Assembly (NCBI GenBank): GCA_024403585.1
Contig: JAKSRN010000005.1
Coordinates: 1 to 24,494 of the forward strand
DNA: 24,494 bases
Source of the DNA: Lachnospiraceae bacterium
Lineage (GTDB): Bacteria > Bacillota > Clostridia > Lachnospirales > Lachnospiraceae
Reading direction: 5' to 3'
Part shown: in pieces, positions 1-7,714 of the stretch
Numbering within the stretch: position 1 is the stretch's first letter
Layout: every line of letters begins with the position of its first letter
Translations under genes and position numbers: made by a program
Notes under the pieces: model-generated
Databases searched by the model: none
What the model was told of the DNA's origin: nothing
The model's input: only the letters and a program-made list of their open reading frames with translations

Positions 1-1733
1 ACGCTGAGTTTCTCAACATCATCAGCTGCTTCCATGATCATCTCACTTACTGTTGGATGCGCATGGATTGTATCTGCAATTTCCTCGATGGTTGCCTCTG
101 CCTTCATTGCAACTGCAATCTCACCGATCATATCGGTAGCTCTTGGAGCAACAATTGTAGCACCAAGGATCTCACCTGTTTTCTCCTCTGTAATGATCTT
201 AACAAATCCCTCTGTAGAACCTAAAATTACAGATCTTCCATTACCGGAAGCAGAGAACAGACCAACCTTAACAGCTTTTCCTTTTGCTTTTGCATCAGCC
301 TCAGAAAGACCAACAGATGCAATCTCCGGACTGGAGTAGATGCAGGATGGAACGATGTCGTAGGCCATGGTTTTTGTTTTTCCAGCGCAGTTTGCTGCAG
401 CAACAATACCCTGTGCACTTGCAACATGTGCAAGCTGGATTTTTCCTGTAATATCACCGATTGCATAGATGCCAGGAACATTTGTTTCCATCTTATCGTT
501 GACCTCAACAAATCCTCTCTCTGTCATCTTGATACCTGCAGCTTCAAGACCCATCTCTTTTGTAACCGGTCTGCGGCCAATGGCTACAACAACGATCTCG
601 CCCTCTGCCTCAGCTTTAGTTCCATTCTCCTCATAGACTACGGAGAGACCAGGTTTGATCTCAACCACTTTAGCACCTGTGTGGATCTCAACGCCTTTGC
701 CTTCCAGAACAGCTTTCATGGTAGTTGCAGCATCCTCATCAACAGTATTCATGATTCTTGGAAGTGCCTCTACTACTGTAACTTTTTTGCCAAAGGAGCT
801 GAACAGAGTTGCGAACTCAATTCCGATTACACCACCACCGATGATCACAACGGACTCCGGCAGTTTTGTAAGATCCAGTACACCATCTGAGTTCATAACA
901 CCCTCATTGTCAATTCCTGTGATCGGAATTCTTGCAGGCTCAGAACCCATGGCAAGGATCATCTTATCTGTTGTATACTCTTTATCCCCTGCTTTGAAGG
1001 AATTCTTTCCTGTCAGAACAGCAGCATCTTTGATCAGAGTGATCTTACGTTTTTTAACCAGAGCTGCAATACCGGAAGTCATGCGTTTTACAACAGCCTG
1101 TTTTCTCGCTGCAGTCTTCTCAAAGTCAACCTGGATCTGGTCGATGAAAAGTCCCAGTTCTTTTCCGTTTTTCACGATTTCCTCGTAGGTCTCTGCAGAG
1201 TGAAGGAGTGCTTTTGTTGGAATGCAGCCTCTGTTCAGACAGGTGCCACCAAGATCTCTTTTCTCTACCAGTGCTGTTTTCAGTCCAAGCTGTGCGCAGC
1301 GGATAGCTGCAACATATCCACCAGGACCACCGCCAATTACGGTTACCTGAAAATCATTGCTGCTGGAAGCAGCTGTTGCTGCAGGTGCTGCTGCCGGAGC
1401 TGGTGCTGCTGCTGGTGCTGCAGATGCTGCAGGTGCTGCCGCGACCGGTGCACCCTCTGCTGCTGCCTCTGAAAGCAGAGCAGAGATATCTTCACCCGGC
1501 TCACCGATGATTGCGATCATCTTTGTGATTGCTACCTCATCGCCTTCTCCGTGAATAATTTTTAACAGAGTACCTGTTGCAGGTGCATCCATTGTAATTG
1601 TCAGCTTATCTGTCTCCATCTCAAATAATGGAGTTCCCTCTGTACACTGACCACCTTCCTGAACGAGCCATTTCATAATGGTTCCTTCTGTCATCTGTAA
1701 GCCCTGTTTAGGCATGATTACTTTACTAGCCAT
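1..1733 (-). CDS. acoL: Dihydrolipoyl dehydrogenase (E3) with N-terminal lipoyl domain, acetoin dehydrogenase complex; 3' end cut by window edge
   Basis: Reading from ATG at 1733 gives 577 complete codons without a stop; the end lies just outside the window. Residues 1-77 are a lipoyl domain with the lipoylation lysine at K43 (ETDKLTI), followed by an Ala/Pro linker to about 125. The flavoprotein starts with the FAD fingerprint GGGPGG (134-139), has the redox-active disulfide C165/C170 (GGTCLNRGCIPTK), and reaches the catalytic His559/Glu564 pair (HPTVSE), so only some 10-20 residues should be missing. The enzyme reoxidises dihydrolipoamide on E2 with NAD+. A lipoyl domain on E3 is known for several bacterial pyruvate and acetoin dehydrogenase E3s. 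It is the last visible gene of the E1a-E1b-E2-E3 operon, 75 bp after E2, with GGAG 10 nt before the start. Acetoin rather than pyruvate specificity is inferred from the neighbours. Confidence 0.9.
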   Translation of the reverse strand, partial: MASKVIMPKQGLQMTEGTIMKWLVQEGGQCTEGTPLFEMETDKLTITMDAPATGTLLKIIHGEGDEVAITKMIAIIGEPGEDISALLSEAAAEGAPVAAAPAASAAPAAAPAPAAAPAATAASSSNDFQVTVIGGGPGGYVAAIRCAQLGLKTALVEKRDLGGTCLNRGCIPTKALLHSAETYEEIVKNGKELGLFIDQIQVDFEKTAARKQAVVKRMTSGIAALVKKRKITLIKDAAVLTGKNSFKAGDKEYTTDKMILAMGSEPARIPITGIDNEGVMNSDGVLDLTKLPESVVIIGGGVIGIEFATLFSSFGKKVTVVEALPRIMNTVDEDAATTMKAVLEGKGVEIHTGAKVVEIKPGLSVVYEENGTKAEAEGEIVVVAIGRRPVTKEMGLEAAGIKMTERGFVEVNDKMETNVPGIYAIGDITGKIQLAHVASAQGIVAAANCAGKTKTMAYDIVPSCIYSSPEIASVGLSEADAKAKGKAVKVGLFSASGNGRSVILGSTEGFVKIITEEKTGEILGATIVAPRATDMIGEIAVAMKAEATIEEIADTIHAHPTVSEMIMEAADDVEKLS

Positions 1734-1808
1734 GTTTATAATTCTCCATAATGATCCCCTGCCCCTTTTGCAGAGCAGGAGACCCGCTTATATTTGATTG
1801 ATTGATAA

Positions 1809-3173
1809 TTACAGCATCAGAGTCGGCTCTTCAATATACTCTTTGACTCTGCGCAGGAACTCAGCTGCCGGTGCACCATCCACAATTCTATGATCATAAG
1901 ACAGTGTAACTGACATCATTGGTCGAATAACGATCTGGTCGTTTACAACTACAGGAGTCTTTGTGATGGCACCTACTGCAAGGATGCCGGACTCAGGTGG
2001 GTTAATAATTGCTGTAAACTGATCCAGACCGAACATTCCAAGATTGGATACTGTGAATGTGCCGCCACTCATCTCTGCAAGACCAAGTGTGTTGTTCTTT
2101 GCTTTATCAGCCAGTTCTTTTGCAACAACACCGATCTCATCGATGCGCATCATGTCAGCATCTTTGATATTCGGAACAACAAGTCCTGTATCGATTGCTA
2201 CTGCCATTCCCAGATTTACATAATCATGCATCTCGATCCCTTCATCGGTAATGCTTGCGTTCATCATTGGGAAATCCATCAGAGCGCGGCTTGTAGCATA
2301 CAGAACGATATCGTTGTAGGAAATCTTTTTATTTTTCTTCTTGTATACTTCACGAAGAGCAGCTGCATTGGTCATATCACAGCGAACAACATGCTGCAGC
2401 TGTGCCTCTGTCTGAAGGCTGGCAACCATACGCTCAGCGATGATCTTACGCATCTTGGTCATTGGAACAACTCTCTTGGTTCTTCCTGCAGGTGCGCCAT
2501 CTTCTTTTGCTTTTACAGTCTGTGCTGCTGCGATTCTTGCAGCAACAGCAGACAGAATATCATTCTTTACGATCTTTCCGTGGGAACCTGTTCCTTTTAC
2601 CTCGGAGAGATCTACATTCTCAATCTCTGCAATCTTCTTAGCCAGTGGTGTAGCTTTCACTGCAGGAGCCGGCTCATATGCCAGAACGTCTCTCTCAATA
2701 ACAAGGTTGTCAGGACCGGATGCAGGTACATCCATAACATTTACGGATTTCTCCTCGGCACGCATCTTTGCTCTAGGTGTAGCAAACTTCTTTCCTTCCT
2801 GCTCTTTCGCTGGTGCTGCCTGTGCAGCAGGAGCTGCTGGTGCTGCTGCAGGAGCTGCCGGTGCTGCAGATGCGGTTGAAGCTGCTGCAGGATTCTGTGC
2901 CTCAGCCTCTGCAAGGAGTGCAGCGATATCTTCTCCCGGCTCACCGATAATAGCGATTGTATGTGTAATCGGAACCACTGCATCTACACCGTGGATGATC
3001 TTTAACAGTGTACCTGTTGCCGGTGCATCCATAGTGATTGTTAATTTGTCAGTCTCCATCTCAAATAATGGTGTGCCTTCTGTACAGGAACCGCCTTCCT
3101 CGACCAGCCATCCTGTGATGGTTCCCTCAGTCATCTGAAGACCCTGTTTCGGCATGATTACTTTTACTGCCAT
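1809..3173 (-). CDS. acoC: Dihydrolipoamide acyltransferase (E2) of acetoin dehydrogenase-type complex
   Basis: This 454-residue E2 transfers the acyl (acetyl) group from lipoamide to CoA and forms the core of the complex. Domains in order: lipoyl domain 1-77 with K43; Ala/Pro-rich linker about 95-125; a degenerate E1/E3-binding domain at 131-165 (starts ATPRAKMRAEEK); a canonical one at 174-208 (ATPLAKKIAE...GTGSHGKIVKNDIL); and the catalytic domain from about 235, ending with the active-site motif DHRIVDG at 427-433 (His428). The start has GAGAGGGA just upstream, 17 bp after the E1 beta stop. Its lipoyl domain is about 82% identical to that of the following E3 gene. Whether the acyl substrate is acetyl (acetoin, pyruvate) or branched cannot be read from the sequence; the AcoR-like neighbour favours acetoin. 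Confidence 0.9.
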   Translation of the reverse strand: MAVKVIMPKQGLQMTEGTITGWLVEEGGSCTEGTPLFEMETDKLTITMDAPATGTLLKIIHGVDAVVPITHTIAIIGEPGEDIAALLAEAEAQNPAAASTASAAPAAPAAAPAAPAAQAAPAKEQEGKKFATPRAKMRAEEKSVNVMDVPASGPDNLVIERDVLAYEPAPAVKATPLAKKIAEIENVDLSEVKGTGSHGKIVKNDILSAVAARIAAAQTVKAKEDGAPAGRTKRVVPMTKMRKIIAERMVASLQTEAQLQHVVRCDMTNAAALREVYKKKNKKISYNDIVLYATSRALMDFPMMNASITDEGIEMHDYVNLGMAVAIDTGLVVPNIKDADMMRIDEIGVVAKELADKAKNNTLGLAEMSGGTFTVSNLGMFGLDQFTAIINPPESGILAVGAITKTPVVVNDQIVIRPMMSVTLSYDHRIVDGAPAAEFLRRVKEYIEEPTLML

Positions 3174-3190
3174 ATGTAAGTCCCTCTCAA

Positions 3191-4171
3191 TTATTTATAT
3201 AAAGTAGCTTTTGCTGCTGCTACGATATCAGCTACAGATGGTACTGCTGCCTCTTCCAGGTTCAGAGCGAATGGAAGCGGACAAGCTTTTGTTCCCAGTG
3301 TGATCGGAGCTGCATCCAGATATCTGAAGCATCTCTCGGAGATCTCTGCTGCAACCTCACGGCCCCAGCCAGCTGTTTTATGTGCCTCATGAACAACTAC
3401 AAGTCTTCCTGTTTTCTTTACGGACTCTTCAACAGCATCATAATCAAATGGTACAAGAGTTCTTGGATCGATCACCTCTGCAGAGATTCCCTCTTTCTCC
3501 AGGATTGCAGCTGCTTCCAGTGCTCTGTGAACATAAAGCAGGTTTGCAACGATTGTTACATCTGTTCCGGCTTTTGCAATTCTTGCTTTTCCGAAAGGAA
3601 TGCAGAAATCAGGATCATCCGGAACCTCGAATTTTGTAGCATAGAGACCTTTGTGCTCGAAGAACATAACAGGGTTGTCATCACGGATTGCTGTTCTTAA
3701 CAGACCGGCTGCATCTTCTCCTGTTGCAGGACAAGCTACTTTGATTCCCGGGAAATGCATAAAGATGGACTCTACAGACTGGCTGTGAGTAGCTGCATTA
3801 CCACGTCCGATACCCTGCTGTCCACGGATTACAAGCGGGATTCTTGCTTTTCCACCGAATACATAGCGTGTTTTAGCAACCTGGTTCAGAATCTGATCCA
3901 TTGCTACGAATGTAAAGTCCATGTACATCAGCTCTACTACAGGACGCATTCCGGAACAAGCAGATCCAAGACCTGCACCGATCATCAGCTGCTCGGAAAT
4001 AGGGGTGTTGAAGCATCTGTCATCGCCAAACTCGTCTGCCAGACCTCTGGTACATCCGAAGATACCACCAAGTTTCTGAACATCCTCACCCATTACATAT
4101 ACTTTTTCATCTCTCTTCATCTCAGAAGCGAGTACGTCACGAATCGCCATTGCGTATGTTTTTCTGCTCAT
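3191..4171 (-). CDS. acoB: Thiamine-diphosphate-dependent dehydrogenase E1 component, beta subunit (acetoin dehydrogenase type)
   Basis: The 326-residue protein has the full length of E1 beta subunits. It contains a transketolase pyrimidine-binding domain (about 4-180; GEDVQKLGGIFGCTRGL, PISEQLMIGAGLGSA) and a transketolase C-terminal domain (about 200-320; GTDVTIVANLLYVHRALEAA, HEAHKTAGWG). With E1 alpha it forms the heterotetramer that binds thiamine diphosphate and cleaves the C-C bond of acetoin or a 2-oxo acid, reductively acylating the lipoyl arm of E2. The start has a strong GGAGG 8 nt upstream, placed in the 15-bp gap after the E1 alpha stop. Pyruvate dehydrogenase E1 beta is the main alternative assignment. 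Confidence 0.88.
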   Translation of the reverse strand: MSRKTYAMAIRDVLASEMKRDEKVYVMGEDVQKLGGIFGCTRGLADEFGDDRCFNTPISEQLMIGAGLGSACSGMRPVVELMYMDFTFVAMDQILNQVAKTRYVFGGKARIPLVIRGQQGIGRGNAATHSQSVESIFMHFPGIKVACPATGEDAAGLLRTAIRDDNPVMFFEHKGLYATKFEVPDDPDFCIPFGKARIAKAGTDVTIVANLLYVHRALEAAAILEKEGISAEVIDPRTLVPFDYDAVEESVKKTGRLVVVHEAHKTAGWGREVAAEISERCFRYLDAAPITLGTKACPLPFALNLEEAAVPSVADIVAAAKATLYK

Positions 4172-4186
4172 TGTAAAACCTCCAAA

Positions 4187-5146
4187 TTAACCCTCAAAAA
4201 AGACATCATCCATCAGGTGCGCCGGATCTGGTAATGGACTGTTCAGAGCGAACTCTGCTGCTTTATCCATCTCTTCATTTACATCAGCCTGGATCTTATC
4301 GATCTCTTCCTGTGTAGCCAGACCATTTTCAACCATGTAGTTACCAAAACGAACGATCGCATCTTTTGCTTTCCACTCTTCTGTAACTGCACGATCACGA
4401 TATGTCTCAGGGTCTCCTGTCCAGTGACCACGGTAACGATATGTCTTAACCTCAAGAAGTGTTGGTCCCTCACCTTTCAGTGCACGCTCTTTTGCTGCAA
4501 GGAATTTCTCATCCAGATCAAGAACGTCATATCCGTCAGCGATCACTCCAGGGATTCCGTATCCAACTGCACGATCTGCGATATCTTCTACTGCAGTAGA
4601 CTGCTCCAGCGGAACAGAGATACCGAATCCGTTGTTCTCACAAACAAAGATTACAGGAAGTTTATGGATTGCTGCGAAGTTGATGGACTCATGGAAGGTT
4701 CCCTCATTGGAAGCTCCATCACCGAAGAAGCAAACACATACATTTGTTTTTTTCAGCATCTTAATAGAAAGGCCTGCACCTGTAGCGATCGGGATTCCTC
4801 CACCTACGATTGCATTAGCTCCAAGGTTTCCTTTGGAGAAATCTGCAATATGCATGGAACCGCTACGTCCTTTACAATAACCGGTAGCACGTCCCATCAG
4901 CTCTGCTAAAGCTTTATCCAGCTCAGCGCCTTTTGCGATACAATGACCATGTCCTCTGTGAGTACTGGTGATGTAATCATCGTCTGTTAATGTAGAGCAA
5001 ACTGTTGCTGCACATGCCTCCTCACCTGTATACAGATGAACTGATCCTCTCAGTTTGTTCTCTTCGAAGAATTTGTAGGATTTCTCCTCAAATGCACGAA
5101 TCTTGTTCATGGTTGTATAGATCCACAACGCACGCTCTCTATCCAT
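4187..5146 (-). CDS. acoA: Thiamine-diphosphate-dependent dehydrogenase E1 component, alpha subunit (acetoin dehydrogenase type)
   Basis: This is the first gene of the operon, 319 residues. The thiamine-diphosphate motif is clear: GDG at 142-144 (GDGASNEGTFHESIN) and the closing NN at 171-172 (CENNGFGIS). The block THRGHGHCIAKG (62-73), GYCKGRSGSMHI (89-100) and the wording VCVCFFGDGASNEG closely match remembered AcoA proteins of Bacillus and Clostridium, more so than pyruvate dehydrogenase E1 alpha. AGGAGGT lies 8 nt before the ATG. Upstream is a sigma-54 promoter with about 54 nt of leader, so expression should need an ATP-driven activator, most simply the divergently encoded AcoR-like protein. 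Substrate assignment remains an inference. Confidence 0.88.
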   Translation of the reverse strand: MDRERALWIYTTMNKIRAFEEKSYKFFEENKLRGSVHLYTGEEACAATVCSTLTDDDYITSTHRGHGHCIAKGAELDKALAELMGRATGYCKGRSGSMHIADFSKGNLGANAIVGGGIPIATGAGLSIKMLKKTNVCVCFFGDGASNEGTFHESINFAAIHKLPVIFVCENNGFGISVPLEQSTAVEDIADRAVGYGIPGVIADGYDVLDLDEKFLAAKERALKGEGPTLLEVKTYRYRGHWTGDPETYRDRAVTEEWKAKDAIVRFGNYMVENGLATQEEIDKIQADVNEEMDKAAEFALNSPLPDPAHLMDDVFFEG

Positions 5147-5212
5147 TTTGTGACCTCCTTATTTTATATAGAATGTTTCGTGTTGGCTTTTTTGCCTTTG
5201 CTTTTTATATTC

Positions 5213-5228
5213 GCAATAACCGTGCCAA
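5213..5228 (-). promoter_or_regulatory. Sigma-54 (-24/-12) promoter of the acetoin dehydrogenase operon
   Basis: On the minus strand the sequence reads TTGGCACG-GTTA-TTGC, a perfect match to the sigma-54 consensus TGGCACG-N4-TTGC. The predicted start is near 5201, giving a leader of about 54 nt before the E1 alpha ATG. The neighbouring genes encode both a sigma-54 activator and sigma-54 itself, which supports the call. Confidence 0.9.
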
Positions 5229-5240
5229 TTATCGTGCCAA
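5225..5240 (-). promoter_or_regulatory. Second overlapping sigma-54-like element (perfect -24, imperfect -12)
   Basis: Twelve base pairs upstream of the main promoter the minus strand reads TTGGCACG-ATAA-TTGG. Its -24 half is perfect; its -12 half is TTGG instead of TTGC and coincides with the -24 box of the downstream promoter. It could be a weak tandem promoter or a holoenzyme binding decoy; activity is not established. Confidence 0.45.
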
Positions 5241-5260
5241 AGAAGAATATTTTTTAAATT

Positions 5261-5280
5261 TAATCGATTATCTTTTATTT
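5261..5280. promoter_or_regulatory. Operator-like motif, copy A (acoA side)
   Basis: The palindrome TAATCGATTA is followed by TCTTTTATTT and matches the composite motif found in front of the other operons of this window. It sits between the sigma-54 promoter and the upstream repeat array, so a bound protein could interfere with DNA looping. The binding protein is inferred to be the GntR-family regulator encoded at 21692-22357. Confidence 0.5.
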
Positions 5281-5390
5281 TTAGCCACCTTTTGTCTTGG
5301 ATCCAATGGAAAAATTCGATTTCAGGGCATTTCTAAGCATCATTTCCAATTTTGTATCCCTTTTTTCAATTCAAATAACCGGATTTTCAC

Positions 5391-5470
5391 TGTGTCAGAT
5401 ACTGGCACACTGAATCATTGTGTGCCATTTTGTGTCATCATGTGCCACCATGTGCCTTTGTGTGCCATAT
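5391..5470. promoter_or_regulatory. Upstream activator array: TGTGYC repeats with a strict 10-bp period
   Basis: TGTGYC begins at 5391, 5421, 5431, 5441, 5451 and 5461; all six starts are multiples of 10 bp apart, so all lie on one DNA face. The 5391 copy is also the left arm of an inverted repeat, TGTGTCAG-ATA-CTGGCACA (5391-5409), with one mismatch. The array lies about 190-270 bp upstream of the predicted acoA start, the usual range for sigma-54 enhancer sites. It is the obvious candidate binding region for the AcoR-like activator, although binding is inferred. Confidence 0.7.
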
Positions 5471-5481
5471 CTGTTTCAATC

Positions 5482-5528
5482 ATAATCGATAATATATATT
5501 TACAATCGATTATCTATTATATATAATA
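5482..5528 (+). promoter_or_regulatory. acoR promoter with embedded operator-like motif (copies B1 and B2)
   Basis: TTTACA (5499-5504), a 17-bp spacer and TATAAT (5522-5527) form a good housekeeping promoter for the acoR-rpoN operon. The spacer is almost entirely the motif ATCGATTATCTATTAT (5505-5520, copy B2), so a bound protein would occlude RNA polymerase. A second copy, ATAATCGATAAT (B1), lies at 5482-5493. The leader to the acoR ATG would be about 50 nt. Confidence 0.7.
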
Positions 5529-5584
5529 AACAACAGATACTTATTTTATAAAAAAAGCTACTGATTATATATAGGAGTATCCGG

Positions 5585-7693
5585 ATGAGTACTGCTTTTG
5601 AACACGACTCCAACTACATAAGAAACTGCTGGGAGCATTTTATCCGAGGTGACTTCAGTGAGGATTATTCCAGGATCCGCCCTGAGATCCTGGAATCCTG
5701 GAAGAGATCCAGAGAACATGCTCTGAATCCCATGGAAATCTCACATGTACGACTTACAAGACCAGAGCTTGAAGAACGAATCCGGCTCTGCCTTCCTGTT
5801 CTGGAAGTGGTGCGTCCATACATGGAACAGCTCTACAGTATTGTAAAAGGAACTGATGTGTATATCTCCTTCAGTGATAAGGATGCCTATGTCCTGGAAT
5901 TGTTAGGAGATCCGAGTATGTCTGAACAGTTGAAGCAAATTTCCAAGTTTTCTCTTGGTTCCAGCAGAAGTGAAGCGGTGGCAGGTACCAATGCAATTGG
6001 CACTGCTATTTACACAAAGAAACCGATCCAGATCTGGAGTGAGGAGCATTACCTGCTCTCCCACAAAAATTATGTATGCTCAGGAGCCCCTATCCTGGAT
6101 GATGCAGGCAATGTGCTTGGCTGCATCAACATCACAGGCCGGGCATCCGATATACATGCCCACACACTTGGAATGGTTATGTGTGCCGCAAAAGGAATTG
6201 CCAATGAAGTCAAGCTCCACAAAGCCTATAAGGACATTGAGCTGATCAGTTCCCAGAGAAACCGAATTGTTCAGTCTATGGACGCCGGAGTGATCCTTCT
6301 GAATTCTGTGGGATATGTGATTGAAATCAACAAAGAAGCTCTGCGTATGCTGAAACTGGAGCATGCCAATATCATCGGCAAAGAGCTGTTTTCTTATATT
6401 TCCCTGGGAGCGAATGCATTTTCCCAAAAGCGATCTGAAGCTTCTGCTAAAGAAGACCTCGCCTTTGTGAAGCGAAAACAAACCCATGTGGAGATCAATA
6501 TTTTTCGCAAAGGATCCAGTGACACACCGATAAAATACACCATTACAACAAACCCGATTGAAAGGAATGATGGCATCTCCGGGGGAACCATCATCACTCT
6601 GAATGAGCTGCAATCCATTCACAAACTGGTTGGTCAGGTCAGTGGCTTCCGTGCGAAATATACCTATGATTCCATCATCGGAAAATCTCAGGAGCTGCTC
6701 CAGATGCTGGATACCTGCAGACAGGCTTCCCAGACTGAATCGAATATTCTGATTTTGGGTGAAAGCGGAACCGGTAAAGAACTGATTGCCCAGGCCATCC
6801 ACAATGGTAGTCCCCGGGCAAAAGGCCCTTTTGTAGCTGTAAACTGTGCTTCAATTCCTCATGATCTGGTTGAGAGTGAATTATTCGGCTATGAAAGAGG
6901 TGCTTTTACAGGTGCCTTAAAGGATGGCCGGCCCGGAAAATTTGAACTGGCAGATGGCGGAACCATCTTTCTGGATGAGATTGGAGACATGCCTATTGAA
7001 GCACAGTCCTCTCTCCTTCGTGTTCTGCAGATGAGAGAGGTAACCCGAATCGGCGGTAAATACCCAAAGCAGATTGATGTGCACATCATCGCTGCTACCA
7101 ATCAGGATCTTGCCATCAACGTGGAAAACCGCACCTTCCGTCAGGATCTTTACTACCGACTGAATGTCATGACGATTCATGTTCCGGCACTTCGTGAGCG
7201 GAAAGGGGATTCTCTTCTTCTTGCAGAATACTTTTTGAACAGATACAGTCGTGGCCGCAGTCTTACTCTCAGTCCCGAAGTGGCAGACTTTATCCAACAG
7301 TACAACTGGCCCGGAAATATCCGTCAGCTCGAGAATGCAATGGAAAGGGCTTCCAATCTTGCTCCGGATCAGATCATTGAATTCTCTCATCTTTCCAAAG
7401 ATCTGCTGGATGCAAGAGATCAGCTTCTGACTGCCCGTAAATCTTCTGTGAAGGTTTCTTCCGATATGATCATTCAGGAAGAACAGAAGAATCTGCCTGG
7501 TGACAGCCAGACAGATCCGTTATTGAATTATTCTGCTGATGAGAAAAACGCAATCATAAAGGCACTGATCCAGTGCAGAGGCAATGTATCCAAAGCCGGT
7601 CTTCTTCTGAATTACAGCAGGAGAACCATGTACAGAAGACTGGAGGAATATGGAATTAATCCAATTGCCTTCAGAAGAAATCATCAATCATGA
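5585..7693 (+). CDS. acoR: Sigma-54-dependent transcriptional activator, AcoR-like (GAF-PAS-AAA+-Fis HTH)
   Basis: The 702-residue protein has the AcoR layout: an N-terminal GAF-like sensor region (about 60-215, with the family signature SEAVAGTNAIGTAI at 129-142), a PAS-like segment (about 225-335), the AAA+ sigma-54 interaction domain (about 360-600; Walker A GESGTGKE 392-399, GAFTGA loop 439-444, Walker B GGTIFLDEIGD 458-468) and a C-terminal Fis-type helix-turn-helix (GNVSKAGLLLNYSRRTMYRR). It should bind upstream sites and hydrolyse ATP to open sigma-54 promoters. In characterised systems AcoR responds to acetoin; the ligand here is inferred. The intact GAFTGA loop argues for genuine sigma-54 activation. 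AGGAG precedes the ATG, and rpoN follows after 21 bp. Confidence 0.9.
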   Translation: MSTAFEHDSNYIRNCWEHFIRGDFSEDYSRIRPEILESWKRSREHALNPMEISHVRLTRPELEERIRLCLPVLEVVRPYMEQLYSIVKGTDVYISFSDKDAYVLELLGDPSMSEQLKQISKFSLGSSRSEAVAGTNAIGTAIYTKKPIQIWSEEHYLLSHKNYVCSGAPILDDAGNVLGCINITGRASDIHAHTLGMVMCAAKGIANEVKLHKAYKDIELISSQRNRIVQSMDAGVILLNSVGYVIEINKEALRMLKLEHANIIGKELFSYISLGANAFSQKRSEASAKEDLAFVKRKQTHVEINIFRKGSSDTPIKYTITTNPIERNDGISGGTIITLNELQSIHKLVGQVSGFRAKYTYDSIIGKSQELLQMLDTCRQASQTESNILILGESGTGKELIAQAIHNGSPRAKGPFVAVNCASIPHDLVESELFGYERGAFTGALKDGRPGKFELADGGTIFLDEIGDMPIEAQSSLLRVLQMREVTRIGGKYPKQIDVHIIAATNQDLAINVENRTFRQDLYYRLNVMTIHVPALRERKGDSLLLAEYFLNRYSRGRSLTLSPEVADFIQQYNWPGNIRQLENAMERASNLAPDQIIEFSHLSKDLLDARDQLLTARKSSVKVSSDMIIQEEQKNLPGDSQTDPLLNYSADEKNAIIKALIQCRGNVSKAGLLLNYSRRTMYRRLEEYGINPIAFRRNHQS

Positions 7694-7714
7694 TCAGAAA
7701 GGAGATGACCATCG

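Larger units (their letters stand above)
5147..5584. other. acoA-acoR divergent intergenic regulatory region (438 bp, no gene)
   Basis: This stretch holds, from left to right: the E1 alpha ribosome site, the sigma-54 promoter with its overlapping partner, operator copy A, about 110 bp of AT-rich sequence without recognisable signals, the TGTGYC array, operator copies B1 and B2 with the acoR promoter, and the acoR ribosome site. No credible coding sequence is seen; open frames here lack ribosome sites and protein-like composition. Confidence 0.8.

Noticed and set aside
1357..1450. GCT/GCA-rich repeat, possible microsatellite or CRISPR-like array
   Set aside because: It encodes the Ala/Pro-rich linker of the E3 protein in frame; the similar stretch at 2820-2890 encodes the E2 linker.
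1734..1808. Small hairpin in the E2-E3 gap as an internal terminator
   Set aside because: Only about 5 bp of stem (CCTGC/GCAGG) and no T run on the minus strand; transcription probably continues into the E3 gene.
1..5146. Assignment of the complex as pyruvate dehydrogenase
   Set aside because: Not excluded by sequence, but E1 alpha wording, sigma-54 promoter and the AcoR-type activator favour acetoin dehydrogenase.
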